From Elusimicrobiota bacterium (GTDB taxonomy: Bacteria; Elusimicrobiota; Elusimicrobia; UBA1565; UBA9628): 58,943 bases of DNA. Below, piece by piece: positions 27,769 through 36,219 of the stretch. The translations under genes and the position numbers were made by a program. Each line of letters begins with the position of its first letter. Position 1 is the first letter of the stretch. The stretch is from positions 1 to 58,943 of the forward strand of contig DMMY01000008.1 in assembly GCA_003452935.1 (NCBI GenBank), read 5' to 3'. The notes beneath the pieces were generated by a model. It saw only the letters and a list, made by a program, of their open reading frames with translations, was not told the origin of the DNA and ran no database searches.

Positions 27769-28335
27769 ATGCACAAGAAAAACGGCTTAGTCGAAATCAT
27801 CGCGGCCGCGATGACGTTGGGTTTTCTCGCCGGATGCGCCACTTTGGCGCCAGAGGCGCGCCGCGAACAGGCCGAGACCATCATCCGCCATTGGTCCGAC
27901 CCCTCTCGTCTTACAGCCGCCAAGCTCATCGAGGAATACGGGCCGCCCGACGAGGCCAGATACGGCCGGCTTATCTGGGACCGCAAGGGTCCCTGGGCGA
28001 AGACCATGGTCTGGGATGTCGCCGCGGATGAGTTAAAAAGGGGCACGCCGGACTTTATCGAGCAGACCGTGTCCTTCAGCGTTCCCGCGACCATGGAACC
28101 GGCGCTGGCGGCGTTCAGCGACAGGGTGCGAGTCGACGAAAAAGGAGGACGGTTCTCCGTGCGCTCAGACAGCGAGGAGAAAAATTTTCTGACCGCCAAC
28201 CTGGTCTATGAGGTCGTCGCGGGAATAAAGAATCCCGCGCAGGCGGCTCGCTTCTATGAAGAAACCATCAGGTTCGCCTTGGCGGGGAAATCCTCGCCCT
28301 ACATGCAGACGCTCCTTTTCCTGCCCAGACCATAA
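27769..28335 (+). CDS. Lipoprotein of unknown function (paralogue of the gene at 15418)
   Basis: A 188-residue protein with an N-terminal lipobox (LGFLAGC, Cys at about residue 23), so it is probably a lipid-anchored envelope protein. The AAAGGAG ribosome-binding site precedes the ATG. The mature part is homologous over its length to the membrane-anchored protein at 15418-16098 (AETIIRHW, EEYGPPD, GPWAKTMVW, DFIEQTVSFSVP, AGKSSPYMQTLLF). The same domain therefore occurs with two different membrane anchors, arguing for a periplasmic function. No known family is recognised. It lies inside the inverted-repeat-bounded segment. Confidence 0.82.
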   Translation: MHKKNGLVEIIAAAMTLGFLAGCATLAPEARREQAETIIRHWSDPSRLTAAKLIEEYGPPDEARYGRLIWDRKGPWAKTMVWDVAADELKRGTPDFIEQTVSFSVPATMEPALAAFSDRVRVDEKGGRFSVRSDSEEKNFLTANLVYEVVAGIKNPAQAARFYEETIRFALAGKSSPYMQTLLFLPRP

Positions 28336-28404
28336 CTCAGCTGAAAATTCAGCGACCTATAGTGCCCCCAAAAACGTAATATATACGATATCTCAGGAGG
28401 CACA

Positions 28405-28812
28405 ATGGCAAAAAGAACGTCCATGATAGTCACGGCAATACTCGCGCTTTCGGGCTGGGCGGCCGCGCAAGCGCCCGCGCCGGCCGCGGAGGCCGAGAGT
28501 TCCGCGCAACAGCCGCAAACCCAGTCGCTGCGCGGCCAGATCGCGGAGATCGACGCCCAACTCAAGCCTCTTCAGGAGCAGGCCCGGCAGCTGCGCCAGC
28601 AGATGAAGGAACTCCATGAAAAAATTCGGCCGCTCAGGGAGCAAAAACGCAAGCTTGTGCAGCAGGCCCGCGCCATGCGGCGGGAGCACCGGAAGGAACG
28701 TCGCGAAGAACTCAGGGAACGACGCGAGGGCCGCGGCGGACCGCACCAGCCAGGCCCCGGCGACATGCCCCCCCAGCCTCAACAGCCGGCGCCGGCCAAC
28801 CCCGCGCCATAA
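28405..28812 (+). CDS. Exported coiled-coil protein, Gln/Arg-rich
   Basis: A 135-residue protein with a signal peptide (MAKRTSMIVTAILALSGWAAAQ) and an AGGAGG ribosome-binding site. Residues about 40-110 form a strongly charged heptad coiled coil (LRGQIAEIDAQLKPLQEQARQLRQQMKELHEKIRPLREQKRK...), then an Arg-rich stretch and a Pro/Gln-rich tail (PPQPQQPAPANPAP). It resembles small periplasmic coiled-coil proteins of the Spy/LTXXQ type only in overall character; no LTxxQ motif is seen. A hairpin follows its stop. Function unknown. Confidence 0.7.
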   Translation: MAKRTSMIVTAILALSGWAAAQAPAPAAEAESSAQQPQTQSLRGQIAEIDAQLKPLQEQARQLRQQMKELHEKIRPLREQKRKLVQQARAMRREHRKERREELRERREGRGGPHQPGPGDMPPQPQQPAPANPAP

Positions 28813-28830
28813 GCGTCAAGACTTTGAATT

Positions 28831-28866
28831 CACGGCCCCAAGAGCCTCACGGCTGTTGGGGCCGTG
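28831..28866. terminator. Shared hairpin between convergent genes
   Basis: An 11-bp perfect stem (CACGGCCCCAA, 28831-28841, with TTGGGGCCGTG, 28856-28866) enclosing a second small stem (AGCC/GGCT). It lies 18 bases after the coiled-coil gene and 3 bases past the stop of the minus-strand phosphoribosyltransferase gene. T-tracts are weak on both sides, so termination efficiency is uncertain. Confidence 0.6.
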
Positions 28867-28869
28867 TTG

Positions 28870-29481
28870 TCATGAGAATGCGTTCATTTCAGACAGCTCT
28901 TTCTCAGCCACTTCCCAAGGGAACAAAGTAACATCCGCTCTGAGATCGAAGGCCCTTGCCTGCTCCGCGGTGGCAAGAAGTCGCTCATTGGTTCGGACGC
29001 CGTAGAAGGATTCTTCCACTCCTTCGATCACATCCGGCCCGCCGTAGACTTTGGCTACCGTAGCATAGAAGATCGTAGCCGCCGGATAACGTTCCCGAAT
29101 CACGCCAACCGCCGTCCGGGCCGTTTCTCCCGAGCTCGTATTATTCTCGCAGATGAGGATCTTCGGGCGCTCGGGCAAAGGATCTTTTAGCCTTGGGAAG
29201 GGAAGCACCTGCTCAAGGCGCGTCGGCCTATAACGGTATTTAAATTGAAGCGGGATCATCACCGGGATATCGAAATAAACGGCGAGCATACCGCCCGGAA
29301 CGCCGCCGCTTCTCAGAATCGGCGCCACGGCATCGAAGGCGATCTTATTTTTCGCAAGATATTCTCTGATCCGGGCCATGAGCTTGCGCACATGCTTGCC
29401 GTATTCCTCAAACGGCATTGGATTGAGATGCTCGGTCCGATAATCCTTGTCGCGGTTCATATAGTATACCGATGCTACCAA
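28870..29481 (-). CDS. Phosphoribosyltransferase-fold protein
   Basis: A 203-residue protein with a type I phosphoribosyltransferase fold. The PRPP-binding loop reads ILICENNTSSGETAR, a variant in which the usual two acidic residues before the Thr/Gly loop are E-N. An upstream strand and loop AVAPILRSGGVPGGMLAVYF matches the pyrophosphate loop. It may salvage a base, or be a regulatory PRT-like protein. An internal Met at residue 8 (MNRDKDYR) is an alternative start. Its base composition is less GC-rich than neighbouring genes, and it lies inside the inverted-repeat-bounded segment, so it may be acquired. Confidence 0.78.
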   Translation of the reverse strand: MVASVYYMNRDKDYRTEHLNPMPFEEYGKHVRKLMARIREYLAKNKIAFDAVAPILRSGGVPGGMLAVYFDIPVMIPLQFKYRYRPTRLEQVLPFPRLKDPLPERPKILICENNTSSGETARTAVGVIRERYPAATIFYATVAKVYGGPDVIEGVEESFYGVRTNERLLATAEQARAFDLRADVTLFPWEVAEKELSEMNAFS

Positions 29482-29512
29482 ACTACGGAACGCTGCGCCG
29501 GGGCTGGACGGC

Positions 29513-29755
29513 GTGAAAGATATTCTTTTGGCTGTCAGCTGGACCCATCATCTCGGCGGTTCCCTGTTGCCGTTGGCGCTCCGTCAAGAAATTCCCAGAT
29601 TTATGAAAGGTCTTAGTGGTCAGCCTAAGCGGATTGAAACCTCGTGTCAAACTGAACGCATCACTGACAGGGAACTAAAAGAACTAAGGATGGGGCTGAT
29701 GGCAAGGGGTTTCCAGCAGCTGCGGCGCGGATTACCAAAACGCGGCTTCCAATAA
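29513..29755 (+). CDS. Possible small protein, 80 residues
   Basis: A GTG-initiated open frame in the gap between the phosphoribosyltransferase gene and tRNA-Arg. The product would be basic (LKELRMGLMARGFQQLRRGLPKRGFQ at the end). No ribosome-binding site, family or signal peptide is seen, and the stop falls just at the right inverted repeat. It may be a decayed gene. Nothing else is recognised in 29482-29791 apart from the repeat. Confidence 0.2.
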   Translation: MKDILLAVSWTHHLGGSLLPLALRQEIPRFMKGLSGQPKRIETSCQTERITDRELKELRMGLMARGFQQLRRGLPKRGFQ

Positions 29756-29781
29756 TAAGTTCCGCAAGTTCACGTCTGGCA
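29754..29781 (-). repeat. Inverted repeat, right copy
   Basis: Inverse copy of 27651-27678 with one mismatch in 28 bases. It lies 10 bases from the 3' end of tRNA-Arg, a position where mobile elements often sit. Confidence 0.8.
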
Positions 29782-29791
29782 CCAAAAAAAT

Positions 29792-29863
29792 TGCGCCCGA
29801 TAGGAATCGAACCTATACTTACAGCTTCGGAGGCTGTCGTGATATCCATTTCACTACGGGCGC
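29792..29863 (-). tRNA. tRNA-Arg (CCG)
   Basis: A 72-base tRNA on the minus strand without an encoded CCA. The acceptor stem GCGCCCG pairs with CGGGCGC. The anticodon stem ACAGC/GCTGT encloses CTCCGAA, giving anticodon CCG. The T-arm is ATAGG/CCTAT around TTCGATT. It begins 7 bases after the stop of the HMG-CoA lyase gene on the same strand, so it may be transcribed with it. Confidence 0.94.
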
Positions 29864-29870
29864 CCCAAAA

Positions 29871-30788
29871 TTACTTGAACTCTATTCTACTTAAATGTGA
29901 GGGCAATGGGTGGCCCAAATGCTTGGACAACGCCATTGCCGCCGCCTTGAGCTTGCGGAAATCCAGGCGCACCGGAGCCCCGCAGGCCAAGAACGCGAAA
30001 GCCAGGTCCTCCGTGGCCACGTTGCCGCCCACCCCTGGAGCATACGGACACCCCCCCACGCCCCCGGCCGACGCGTCGAAACCCGATATCCCGTACTCGG
30101 TCCATGCGCAAAGCGCGTTGGCGATCGCCATCCCGTAAGTCGTGTGAAAATGCAGGAAGACCTGCTCGGGCCGCACGCGCTTAAGCAGGACATCCAAAAG
30201 CCCGCGCACGTCCTGGGGCGAGGCGCGGCCGAGGGTGTCGGAAAGGGAGAACTCGCAGACGCCCATGGCCCGCAGCCGCTCGACGACGGCCACCACGGCG
30301 TCATGACGCACGGCTCCCTCATAGGGACAATGGAAAGCCGTGGCCACGCCGGCGCGCACGGGCAAGCCGGTCTTGCCGGCCCGCCCCAAAAGCGGGCGCA
30401 GGCGCTCGAGGATATGCGCGATGGGGACGTCGAGCGTCTTGCGCGAGAACGTCTCCGAGGCGGCGCAGAGGACTTCCAGCTTGTCCACCTCGGCCGCCAC
30501 GGCCGCGTCCAAGCCCTCTTCGTCGAGCACCAGCGCCGAATACATGACGCCTTCCTTGCGGCGGACGTTCTCAAGCACCTCGCCTGATCCGGCCAATTGC
30601 GCGGCCACCGGCCGCCCGGAGAAGGCCCCGGCGGATATCTCCCGCACCCCGCCGTCGCAGAGCGCGTCGATAAAGGCCACCCTGGCCTCGCGAGAGACCA
30701 CGACGGCCTCGTTCTGCAGGCCGTCGCGGGGCCCCACCTCCACGAACCGAGGCAAAGGCAATGTCGTCACGTCGATCATGGGCGCCAT
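29871..30788 (-). CDS. mvaB: Hydroxymethylglutaryl-CoA lyase
   Basis: A 305-residue HMGL-like TIM-barrel enzyme. EVGPRDGLQNE near the N-terminus holds the catalytic Arg and metal-binding Asp. FSLSDTLGRASP and HFHTTYGMAIANAL carry further metal ligands. GGCPYAPGVGGNVATED near the C-terminus is the HMG-CoA lyase signature with the active-site Cys. The enzyme splits HMG-CoA to acetyl-CoA and acetoacetate, the last step of leucine degradation. Homologues with related chemistry exist, but the Cys signature favours HMG-CoA lyase. No other leucine-degradation gene is adjacent; etfBA at the right end could serve acyl-CoA oxidation. The start may be three codons later (MIDVTTLP). Confidence 0.9.
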   Translation of the reverse strand: MAPMIDVTTLPLPRFVEVGPRDGLQNEAVVVSREARVAFIDALCDGGVREISAGAFSGRPVAAQLAGSGEVLENVRRKEGVMYSALVLDEEGLDAAVAAEVDKLEVLCAASETFSRKTLDVPIAHILERLRPLLGRAGKTGLPVRAGVATAFHCPYEGAVRHDAVVAVVERLRAMGVCEFSLSDTLGRASPQDVRGLLDVLLKRVRPEQVFLHFHTTYGMAIANALCAWTEYGISGFDASAGGVGGCPYAPGVGGNVATEDLAFAFLACGAPVRLDFRKLKAAAMALSKHLGHPLPSHLSRIEFK

Positions 30789-30991
30789 GGCCAGGACTCA
30801 TTTTACAAAACTGGACTTAAGCCTCCAAGTCTCATCCAGGGATTCTTCGTCCAACTCGAGACGCGGGGCAGGCCAATAAACGCTAGTCCCTGGCTAACGA
30901 CGCTGACACGAGCTGGCAGGACCGGAAGACACGCCCGACGCCGGGAGCCTCAGGCCATACTTCGCGCCGACGTCCTTTGGCGCGCCAGGCA

Positions 30992-31138
30992 TTATTCGGC
31001 GGCCGCCATCTCCGCCAGTATCTTCTCTTTGCAGGCCGGGCACAGCCCGTGGCTGACCGGAAAATCCAGGCGGCCGTTGCCGTCAACGAAACCCAAGTGG
31101 GACTGGCACCAAGCGCAGACCTTCTTGATGGGAGTCAT
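30992..31138 (-). CDS. Small zinc-ribbon-like protein with SHGLCPAC motif
   Basis: A 48-residue protein from ATG 31138. It carries two Cys pairs: CAWC near residue 8 and SHGLCPAC near residue 36, separated by a short loop (QSHLGFVDGNGRLDFPV). This Cys-x-x-Cys ... SHGxCPxC arrangement is widespread as a short conserved linker region in PAS/histidine-kinase proteins (CxxCKKIRDD...SHGICPEC). Here it stands alone. It probably binds one zinc. Function is unknown, and a longer start at 31207 is possible. Confidence 0.55.
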   Translation of the reverse strand: MTPIKKVCAWCQSHLGFVDGNGRLDFPVSHGLCPACKEKILAEMAAAE

Positions 31139-31292
31139 GCGGTCCAGTGTAGCCGGATGATGTTGCCATTTTTTTAAAAAAGGCCTGCCATCGGCGGATG
31201 GCCACATGCTCTCTCGATAGGTCTTCCGGCCCTCAGGGGCTGCCCTTTTGCCCCAGGCGCGGCGGCCGTCCGACGCCTATCCTCTTAGCGTC

Positions 31293-32723
31293 ATGAAACG
31301 CGCCCGCAGCCTCCGCGCGCTTGGCGCTTTTGCCGGCGCTTGGCTTATCGTCTCGACCGCGCGCTTGCCACTTTTCTCCCAGCCCGTGCGCGCATCGATA
31401 TCCGGCCGCGGCTCCGGCAGAGCCGTCCCGATCCTTCCGGCGATCAAAGCCGCCATCGGGCAAGCGTCCGGCTCCGGCAAGACGCTGCGTTTCGAGGTTT
31501 CTCCGCCGGCTTCGCCCATGCCCCAGAGCCGCGCGCTCCGCCCCATCCCGACTGGCGAAACCCCGATCTTGCCGGCGCGGCCCATCGCCGGCATCAAAAC
31601 GGCGCGGCCCGGCGCGGCGGACGTCGGACAGACGGATCGCATCGATTTCACTCCAGCCGTTCCTTTCGCCGGTGAAGAACACGGACAAGATAACCGGGGG
31701 GTGTCGTCCTCGCCGCGTCCCGACCCATCTTTCATCAGCCAGGCCAACGCCATTCTTGAGGCGCGTTCCGTCGCAACGGAGAGCAAGAGCGGGGTGGTGG
31801 AAAGAGCGCGGCAACTGGCATCCACGCTTCTCGGCGGGCTGCGCCGCGGGGACGTTTCAGGCCAAGTTCAATGCGCCGGGCTTGCCGTTGCCCAGAAAAG
31901 CCCGCCGACCGGGGAAAACATTCCCGAATCGAAAAAAGTCATCCTGCTGCTCACCGTCCTCGATGAACGGAAAGCCTTCACTCATGGGAAAACGCGCGCT
32001 CTGAAGATGGAGTACCGACTCGCGTATCCGCGCCGGCGGATCGCCGTGGTAGAAGGCAAGACCAGAGAACAGGTTCTCTCGCGCTTGAAGACCGCGCTTC
32101 ATGATGGAGAGAAGATCAGCCATCTGGCGATTGGCACGCACGGAAGGTTCGATCTTTTCACGGAAGGCACCGGCACGCTTCTGGCGCGAATCGGGGGCGT
32201 GTACGCCAGGACGCGCCCGCCGTACACCGGCGTGGTCGATACCAACTTTCATGAATTCTTCGCCCCTATTCGAGGGCGCCTCCTGGACGAGGCGTCCATC
32301 ACCCTGATAGCCTGCGATGTTTTCGCGGGCAGGGCCAGGGATGCCTTTCGCCGGTCCGAAGCCATATTCGACTATTTCGGGCTCAGGAATGGCCGAATCA
32401 GCGGCGCCGACATGCTGAGCAAGAATTCCATTCCCACATTGGGCGGGCCATTCGTTGCAGAGGTTTGGCTTACTCTAGCGAGCGGCCTAATCAGCGCGGC
32501 TTTCATGATTTTTGTCGTTATCAGCCATGCTCCTCTCGCGATGATAGGGATAGGCGCCCTCATATTGCCCGCAGCAATCGTCATTGAAAGAATATTGGAA
32601 TGGGCGTTCCCGGAAAAGGTCACGGGCTTTTTGATCCGTCGCGTGAACGGCCATCTCGGAAAGATCGAGCGCGTCCGCCTATTCCGGCGCTCCCGCGAAT
32701 ATCTGGGCATAATCCGGAAATAG
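31293..32723 (+). CDS. Exported protein with a caspase/CHAT-like (clan CD) fold signature and C-terminal membrane helices
   Basis: A 476-residue protein from ATG 31293. A basic N-terminus and hydrophobic helix (MKRARSLRALGAFAGAWLIVST) act as signal or anchor. About 130 residues of Pro/Ser/Ala-rich, low-complexity linker follow. From about residue 205 a compact domain starts: KKVILLLTVLDE; ISHLAIGTHGRFDLF with a His-Gly pair (His283); and a predicted strand ASITLIACDVFAG ending in Ala-Cys (Cys341). This strand-HG ... strand-xC layout is the dyad pattern of clan CD peptidases and DUF4347/CHAT-like domains. Two hydrophobic helices follow (about 389-440), then a basic tail. No family match can be proven by eye. 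Confidence 0.7.
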   Translation: MKRARSLRALGAFAGAWLIVSTARLPLFSQPVRASISGRGSGRAVPILPAIKAAIGQASGSGKTLRFEVSPPASPMPQSRALRPIPTGETPILPARPIAGIKTARPGAADVGQTDRIDFTPAVPFAGEEHGQDNRGVSSSPRPDPSFISQANAILEARSVATESKSGVVERARQLASTLLGGLRRGDVSGQVQCAGLAVAQKSPPTGENIPESKKVILLLTVLDERKAFTHGKTRALKMEYRLAYPRRRIAVVEGKTREQVLSRLKTALHDGEKISHLAIGTHGRFDLFTEGTGTLLARIGGVYARTRPPYTGVVDTNFHEFFAPIRGRLLDEASITLIACDVFAGRARDAFRRSEAIFDYFGLRNGRISGADMLSKNSIPTLGGPFVAEVWLTLASGLISAAFMIFVVISHAPLAMIGIGALILPAAIVIERILEWAFPEKVTGFLIRRVNGHLGKIERVRLFRRSREYLGIIRK

Positions 32724-32752
32724 CAAAGCGCGCAACGGCCGCAGGCCGCCAA

Positions 32753-32983
32753 TCAGGAGTGTTTCGCTTCTTCCCCGCCGCAACAGCTTCCGCCGCCCTC
32801 CTTATTCTCGAATTTCCTGAGGATGTCCTCCATCAAGCACCACTTGGTGATGGCGGACTGAAACAGGTTGGCTCCCACGAAAGCCGTCAGCCAAAGGAAG
32901 TTCCCGTTCACCCAGACCGCCAAGCCCAGGCTGATCAAGATAAGGCTTCCAGCTATAAGACGAATCTGGCGCTCTATGCTCAT
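32753..32983 (-). CDS. DUF2892 (YgaP-like) small membrane protein
   Basis: A 76-residue protein with two hydrophobic helices (IRLIAGSLILISLGLAVWV, FLWLTAFVGANLFQSAIT), the family pattern N-R-x-I-R-x-x-x-G, and a WCLMEDILRKF segment. A Cys-Cys-rich tail (GGGSCCGGEEAKHS) could bind metal or sulfur. The ATG at 32983 follows GGAGGAG. It starts 14 bases after the RND gene's stop, so it is the last gene of the TolC-RND operon. DUF2892 domains occur in sulfur-transfer (rhodanese) and metal-related proteins; the role here is unknown. Confidence 0.85.
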   Translation of the reverse strand: MSIERQIRLIAGSLILISLGLAVWVNGNFLWLTAFVGANLFQSAITKWCLMEDILRKFENKEGGGSCCGGEEAKHS

Positions 32984-32997
32984 GATCAACTCCTCCT

Positions 32998-35900
32998 TTA
33001 TATTTCCTCCCGACGCTCAGCTTCATCAAGATGCGCGCGCCGCGCCAGCAGGAAATACAGAACCGGCACGGCCGTGCGCGAGAGCACGGTCGAAGCCACC
33101 TCGCCGGCCATCAAGGAAACGGCCAAACCCTGGAAGATGGGATCGAAAAGAATGACCCCGGCGCCCACGACCACGGCCGCGGCCGTGAGCAGCATGGGAC
33201 GAAACCTCACCGCGCCCGCGTCCACCACCGCAGCTTCCAGGGGCATGCCCTCCTTGAGGCGCAATTGGATGAAGTCCACCAGGATGATGGAGTTGCGCAC
33301 CACGATGCCGGCCCCGGCTATAAAACCGATCATCGACGTGGCCGTGAAAAAAGCGCCCAGGGCCCAGTGCGCGGGCAATATCCCCACCAAGGTCAAGGGG
33401 ATCGGCACCATGATGACGAGCGGCACGCTGAAGGACTTGAACCAGCCCACGACCAGGATATAGATGAGGATCAGCACCACGGCGAAGGCCAGGCCCAGGT
33501 CGCGAAAGACCTCGTAGGTTATATGCCATTCCCCGTCCCACTTCAGCGCCCATTCTTGAGAACTCTCGGGCTGGCGGGTAAAATACTCATTGAGTTCTAT
33601 GCCCATGGAATCGGCCAGGTCACGGATCGGGCGGCGCAGCTTCAGTATGGCATAGACCGGACTTTCCTGTTTCCCGGAGACGTCAGCGATGACATAGGCC
33701 GCGGGCTGGAGATTCTTGTGATAGATGGGCGCATCGACCTCGGCGCTCTCGACCTGGGCCAGGCTGCCCACGGGAATCGGAGTGCCGTTGCGCGAAAGCA
33801 GCGCGATGGATTGGGTCGCGGACAGGTCTCCCCGCCGCTCCGCCGGCAGGCGCAGGCGGATGTCCACCGGCTCCCTTTCCTCCTCCACATGCGCCAAGTC
33901 CACGCTTCGGCCTTCCAAAGCCATGCTCACCGTTTGCGCCACCGCCGAGGCCGGAATGGCGTTGAGGGTCGCTTTCTGGCGGTCCACCACCAGGCGCCGC
34001 ATGGGCTGCGGGTCCGGCACGTAGGTGTCCACGTCCACGATGCCCGGAGTGCGCTGCAAAAGCTCGCGGAGCTTGCGGGCCAATGCCGCGCGCTTGGCCG
34101 CGTCCGGACCGTAGAGTTCGAAGACCAAGGTGGAAAGGACCGGCGGTCCGGGAGGGATTTCCGCCACCTGCACGCGAGCCCCGTAGCGACGGGCGATATC
34201 GAGTATGGGACCGCGCGCCTCCTTGGCGATGTCGTGACTCTGCCTTCGGCGCTCCTGGCGGCGCGAGAGGCTGACCAGAATGTCGGCCTGGTTGGGCCGC
34301 TGCCTGAGGAAGTAGTGCCGTACCAGGCCGTTGAAATTATAGGGCGAGGAGGTCCCCGCATAGGTCGTGACGCGCCGGACCTCGGAGATGGAGCGCAGAT
34401 AGCCGGCCATTTCGCCCGCGGCCCGGCGCGTGGCCTCCAGGGCCGTGCCCTCGGGCATGTTCAGCACGATCTGGAATTCATTCTTGTTGTCGAACGGAAG
34501 CATCTTGACCGTGACCGCCTTGACCAGGACCAAGCTCAGCGACCCGGCCAGGAGCGCGATCATGGCCGCGAAATACCAGAGGCGCAAGCGCGAGTTCTCC
34601 AGCAGCGCGGTCATGAAACGCCGATAGAAGAGGTCCAGCGCCGATTCGGCGGCGCCCCCGTGCGCCTGCGGAGGGAACTTTTCCAGGATATGCGCGAAGG
34701 CCCACGGCGAGATGATGAAGGCGATGGCCACGGAGAACAGCATGGCCGCCGAGGCCCCCACGGGAATGGGCCGCATGTACGGCCCCATGAGCCCGCTGAC
34801 GAAAGCCATGGGCAGGATGGCCGCGATCACGGTCCAGGTGGCCAGAAGCGTGGGATTGCCCACCTCGGCCACGGCGTCCACGGAGAGCCGCCACAAGGAC
34901 CGGCCGTCGCGCATGGAGAAATGGCGATGAATGTTCTCGACGACCACGATGGCGTCGTCGACCAGGATGCCGATGGAAAAGATAAGGGCGAAAAGCGTGA
35001 TGCGGTTGAGGGTATAGCCCGCGAGATAGTAGATGAGCAGGGTCAGCGCCAGGGTCACGGGAATGGCGATGGCCACCACCACGGCCTCGCGCCAGCCCAG
35101 GGCCAGGGCGATGAGCAGGGTGACCGAGACCGTGGCCAGGAACATGTGGAAAAGCAGCTCGTCGGATTTCTCCTTGGCCGTGTCCCCGTAATCGCGGGTG
35201 ACCGCGATTTGCAGTCCGGGCGGCAGGAGCGCCTTTTGGACCTCCGCGACCCGGGCAAGCGCCGCCTCGGACACGGTCGTGGCATTGGCGCCCCGGCGCT
35301 TGGAGACCGCGATGGTCACGGCCGGCCGCTCCGCGGCCTCGCCCTGGCCGGCCACAACGGTGAACACCTCCCGCTCATCCTCATCCGGCCCGTCCGACAC
35401 GCGCGCCACGTCCTCCAGAACCACGGGGCGGCCCGAGGAAACCCCGACCACGACGCGCTTGAGGTCTTGCGCGGAACGGATGAAAGCGTCGGTCTCGACC
35501 GCGACATCCCGGCCGCCGCGACTGTAATGTCCTGCCGGAAGCTTCTGGTTGGAGGCCTGTATGATGCCTGCGACCTCCAGCGGCGTCAAGCGACGGCTGG
35601 CGAGCGCGGCCGGATTGAAATGGACCAGGAACTGCCGCTTATGCCCGCCGATGATATCGGTCTGGGAAACGTCCGGGACCGCGCTGATCTCCTGGCGCAG
35701 CAGGGCCGCGGCGCGGCGCAGCGCCAGGGAGTCCAGGCCGGACCCGGAAAGGGTCAAGGCCAGGATGGGCACGTCGTCTATGGAGCGCGGCTTGATCAGC
35801 GGCTGGCTCGCGCCAGGAGGCATGAAATCGAGATGGGCGAAAGTCTTGGTGTAGATGCGCGTCATGGCCTCTTCCGGATTCGTGCCGACCTTGAAGCGCA

Positions 35901-36219
35901 CGATGAATAAGGCGGAGCCGGACTCGGCCGTGGAATAGATGTACTCGACGCCCGGAATCTCCCAGAGCCTTCGCTCGCCCAGGTTGACGATGCGCTCCTC
36001 CACCTCCTTGGCGCTGGCGCCGGGAAAGCCCACGAAAATATCGAACATGGGAACGTTGATCTGAGGCTCCTCCTCGCGGGGCAGCTTCAGGACTCCGAGC
36101 AGACCCAACAGGACCGCCCCGACGGCGATGAGAGCGGTCAGTTTGGAGCGGATGAAAGTCCGGGCCAGGACTCCCGCGGCTCCGAGGCGGCGGCTCTGCG
36201 CCTGGATATCTTCGCTCAT
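32998..36219 (-). CDS. RND-family efflux transporter permease
   Basis: A 1073-residue inner-membrane RND pump (AcrB/MexB/CusA superfamily) with the usual twelve helices and two large periplasmic domains. The motif GILVDDAIVVVENIHRH in helix 4 carries the paired Asp of the proton relay typical of hydrophobe/amphiphile exporters rather than the single-Asp DGAVV motif of heavy-metal pumps. A second half-motif GFIAGAGIVVRNSIILVDF lies in helix 10. It overlaps the TolC gene by four bases (ATGA). No membrane fusion protein gene is in the operon, although the pump normally needs one. Substrate is not readable. Confidence 0.94.
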   Translation of the reverse strand: MSEDIQAQSRRLGAAGVLARTFIRSKLTALIAVGAVLLGLLGVLKLPREEEPQINVPMFDIFVGFPGASAKEVEERIVNLGERRLWEIPGVEYIYSTAESGSALFIVRFKVGTNPEEAMTRIYTKTFAHLDFMPPGASQPLIKPRSIDDVPILALTLSGSGLDSLALRRAAALLRQEISAVPDVSQTDIIGGHKRQFLVHFNPAALASRRLTPLEVAGIIQASNQKLPAGHYSRGGRDVAVETDAFIRSAQDLKRVVVGVSSGRPVVLEDVARVSDGPDEDEREVFTVVAGQGEAAERPAVTIAVSKRRGANATTVSEAALARVAEVQKALLPPGLQIAVTRDYGDTAKEKSDELLFHMFLATVSVTLLIALALGWREAVVVAIAIPVTLALTLLIYYLAGYTLNRITLFALIFSIGILVDDAIVVVENIHRHFSMRDGRSLWRLSVDAVAEVGNPTLLATWTVIAAILPMAFVSGLMGPYMRPIPVGASAAMLFSVAIAFIISPWAFAHILEKFPPQAHGGAAESALDLFYRRFMTALLENSRLRLWYFAAMIALLAGSLSLVLVKAVTVKMLPFDNKNEFQIVLNMPEGTALEATRRAAGEMAGYLRSISEVRRVTTYAGTSSPYNFNGLVRHYFLRQRPNQADILVSLSRRQERRRQSHDIAKEARGPILDIARRYGARVQVAEIPPGPPVLSTLVFELYGPDAAKRAALARKLRELLQRTPGIVDVDTYVPDPQPMRRLVVDRQKATLNAIPASAVAQTVSMALEGRSVDLAHVEEEREPVDIRLRLPAERRGDLSATQSIALLSRNGTPIPVGSLAQVESAEVDAPIYHKNLQPAAYVIADVSGKQESPVYAILKLRRPIRDLADSMGIELNEYFTRQPESSQEWALKWDGEWHITYEVFRDLGLAFAVVLILIYILVVGWFKSFSVPLVIMVPIPLTLVGILPAHWALGAFFTATSMIGFIAGAGIVVRNSIILVDFIQLRLKEGMPLEAAVVDAGAVRFRPMLLTAAAVVVGAGVILFDPIFQGLAVSLMAGEVASTVLSRTAVPVLYFLLARRAHLDEAERREEI

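Noticed and set aside
33031..35910. 959-residue plus-strand open frame opposite the RND gene
   Set aside because: Antisense shadow; His/Gly/Arg/Gln-rich composition without domains.
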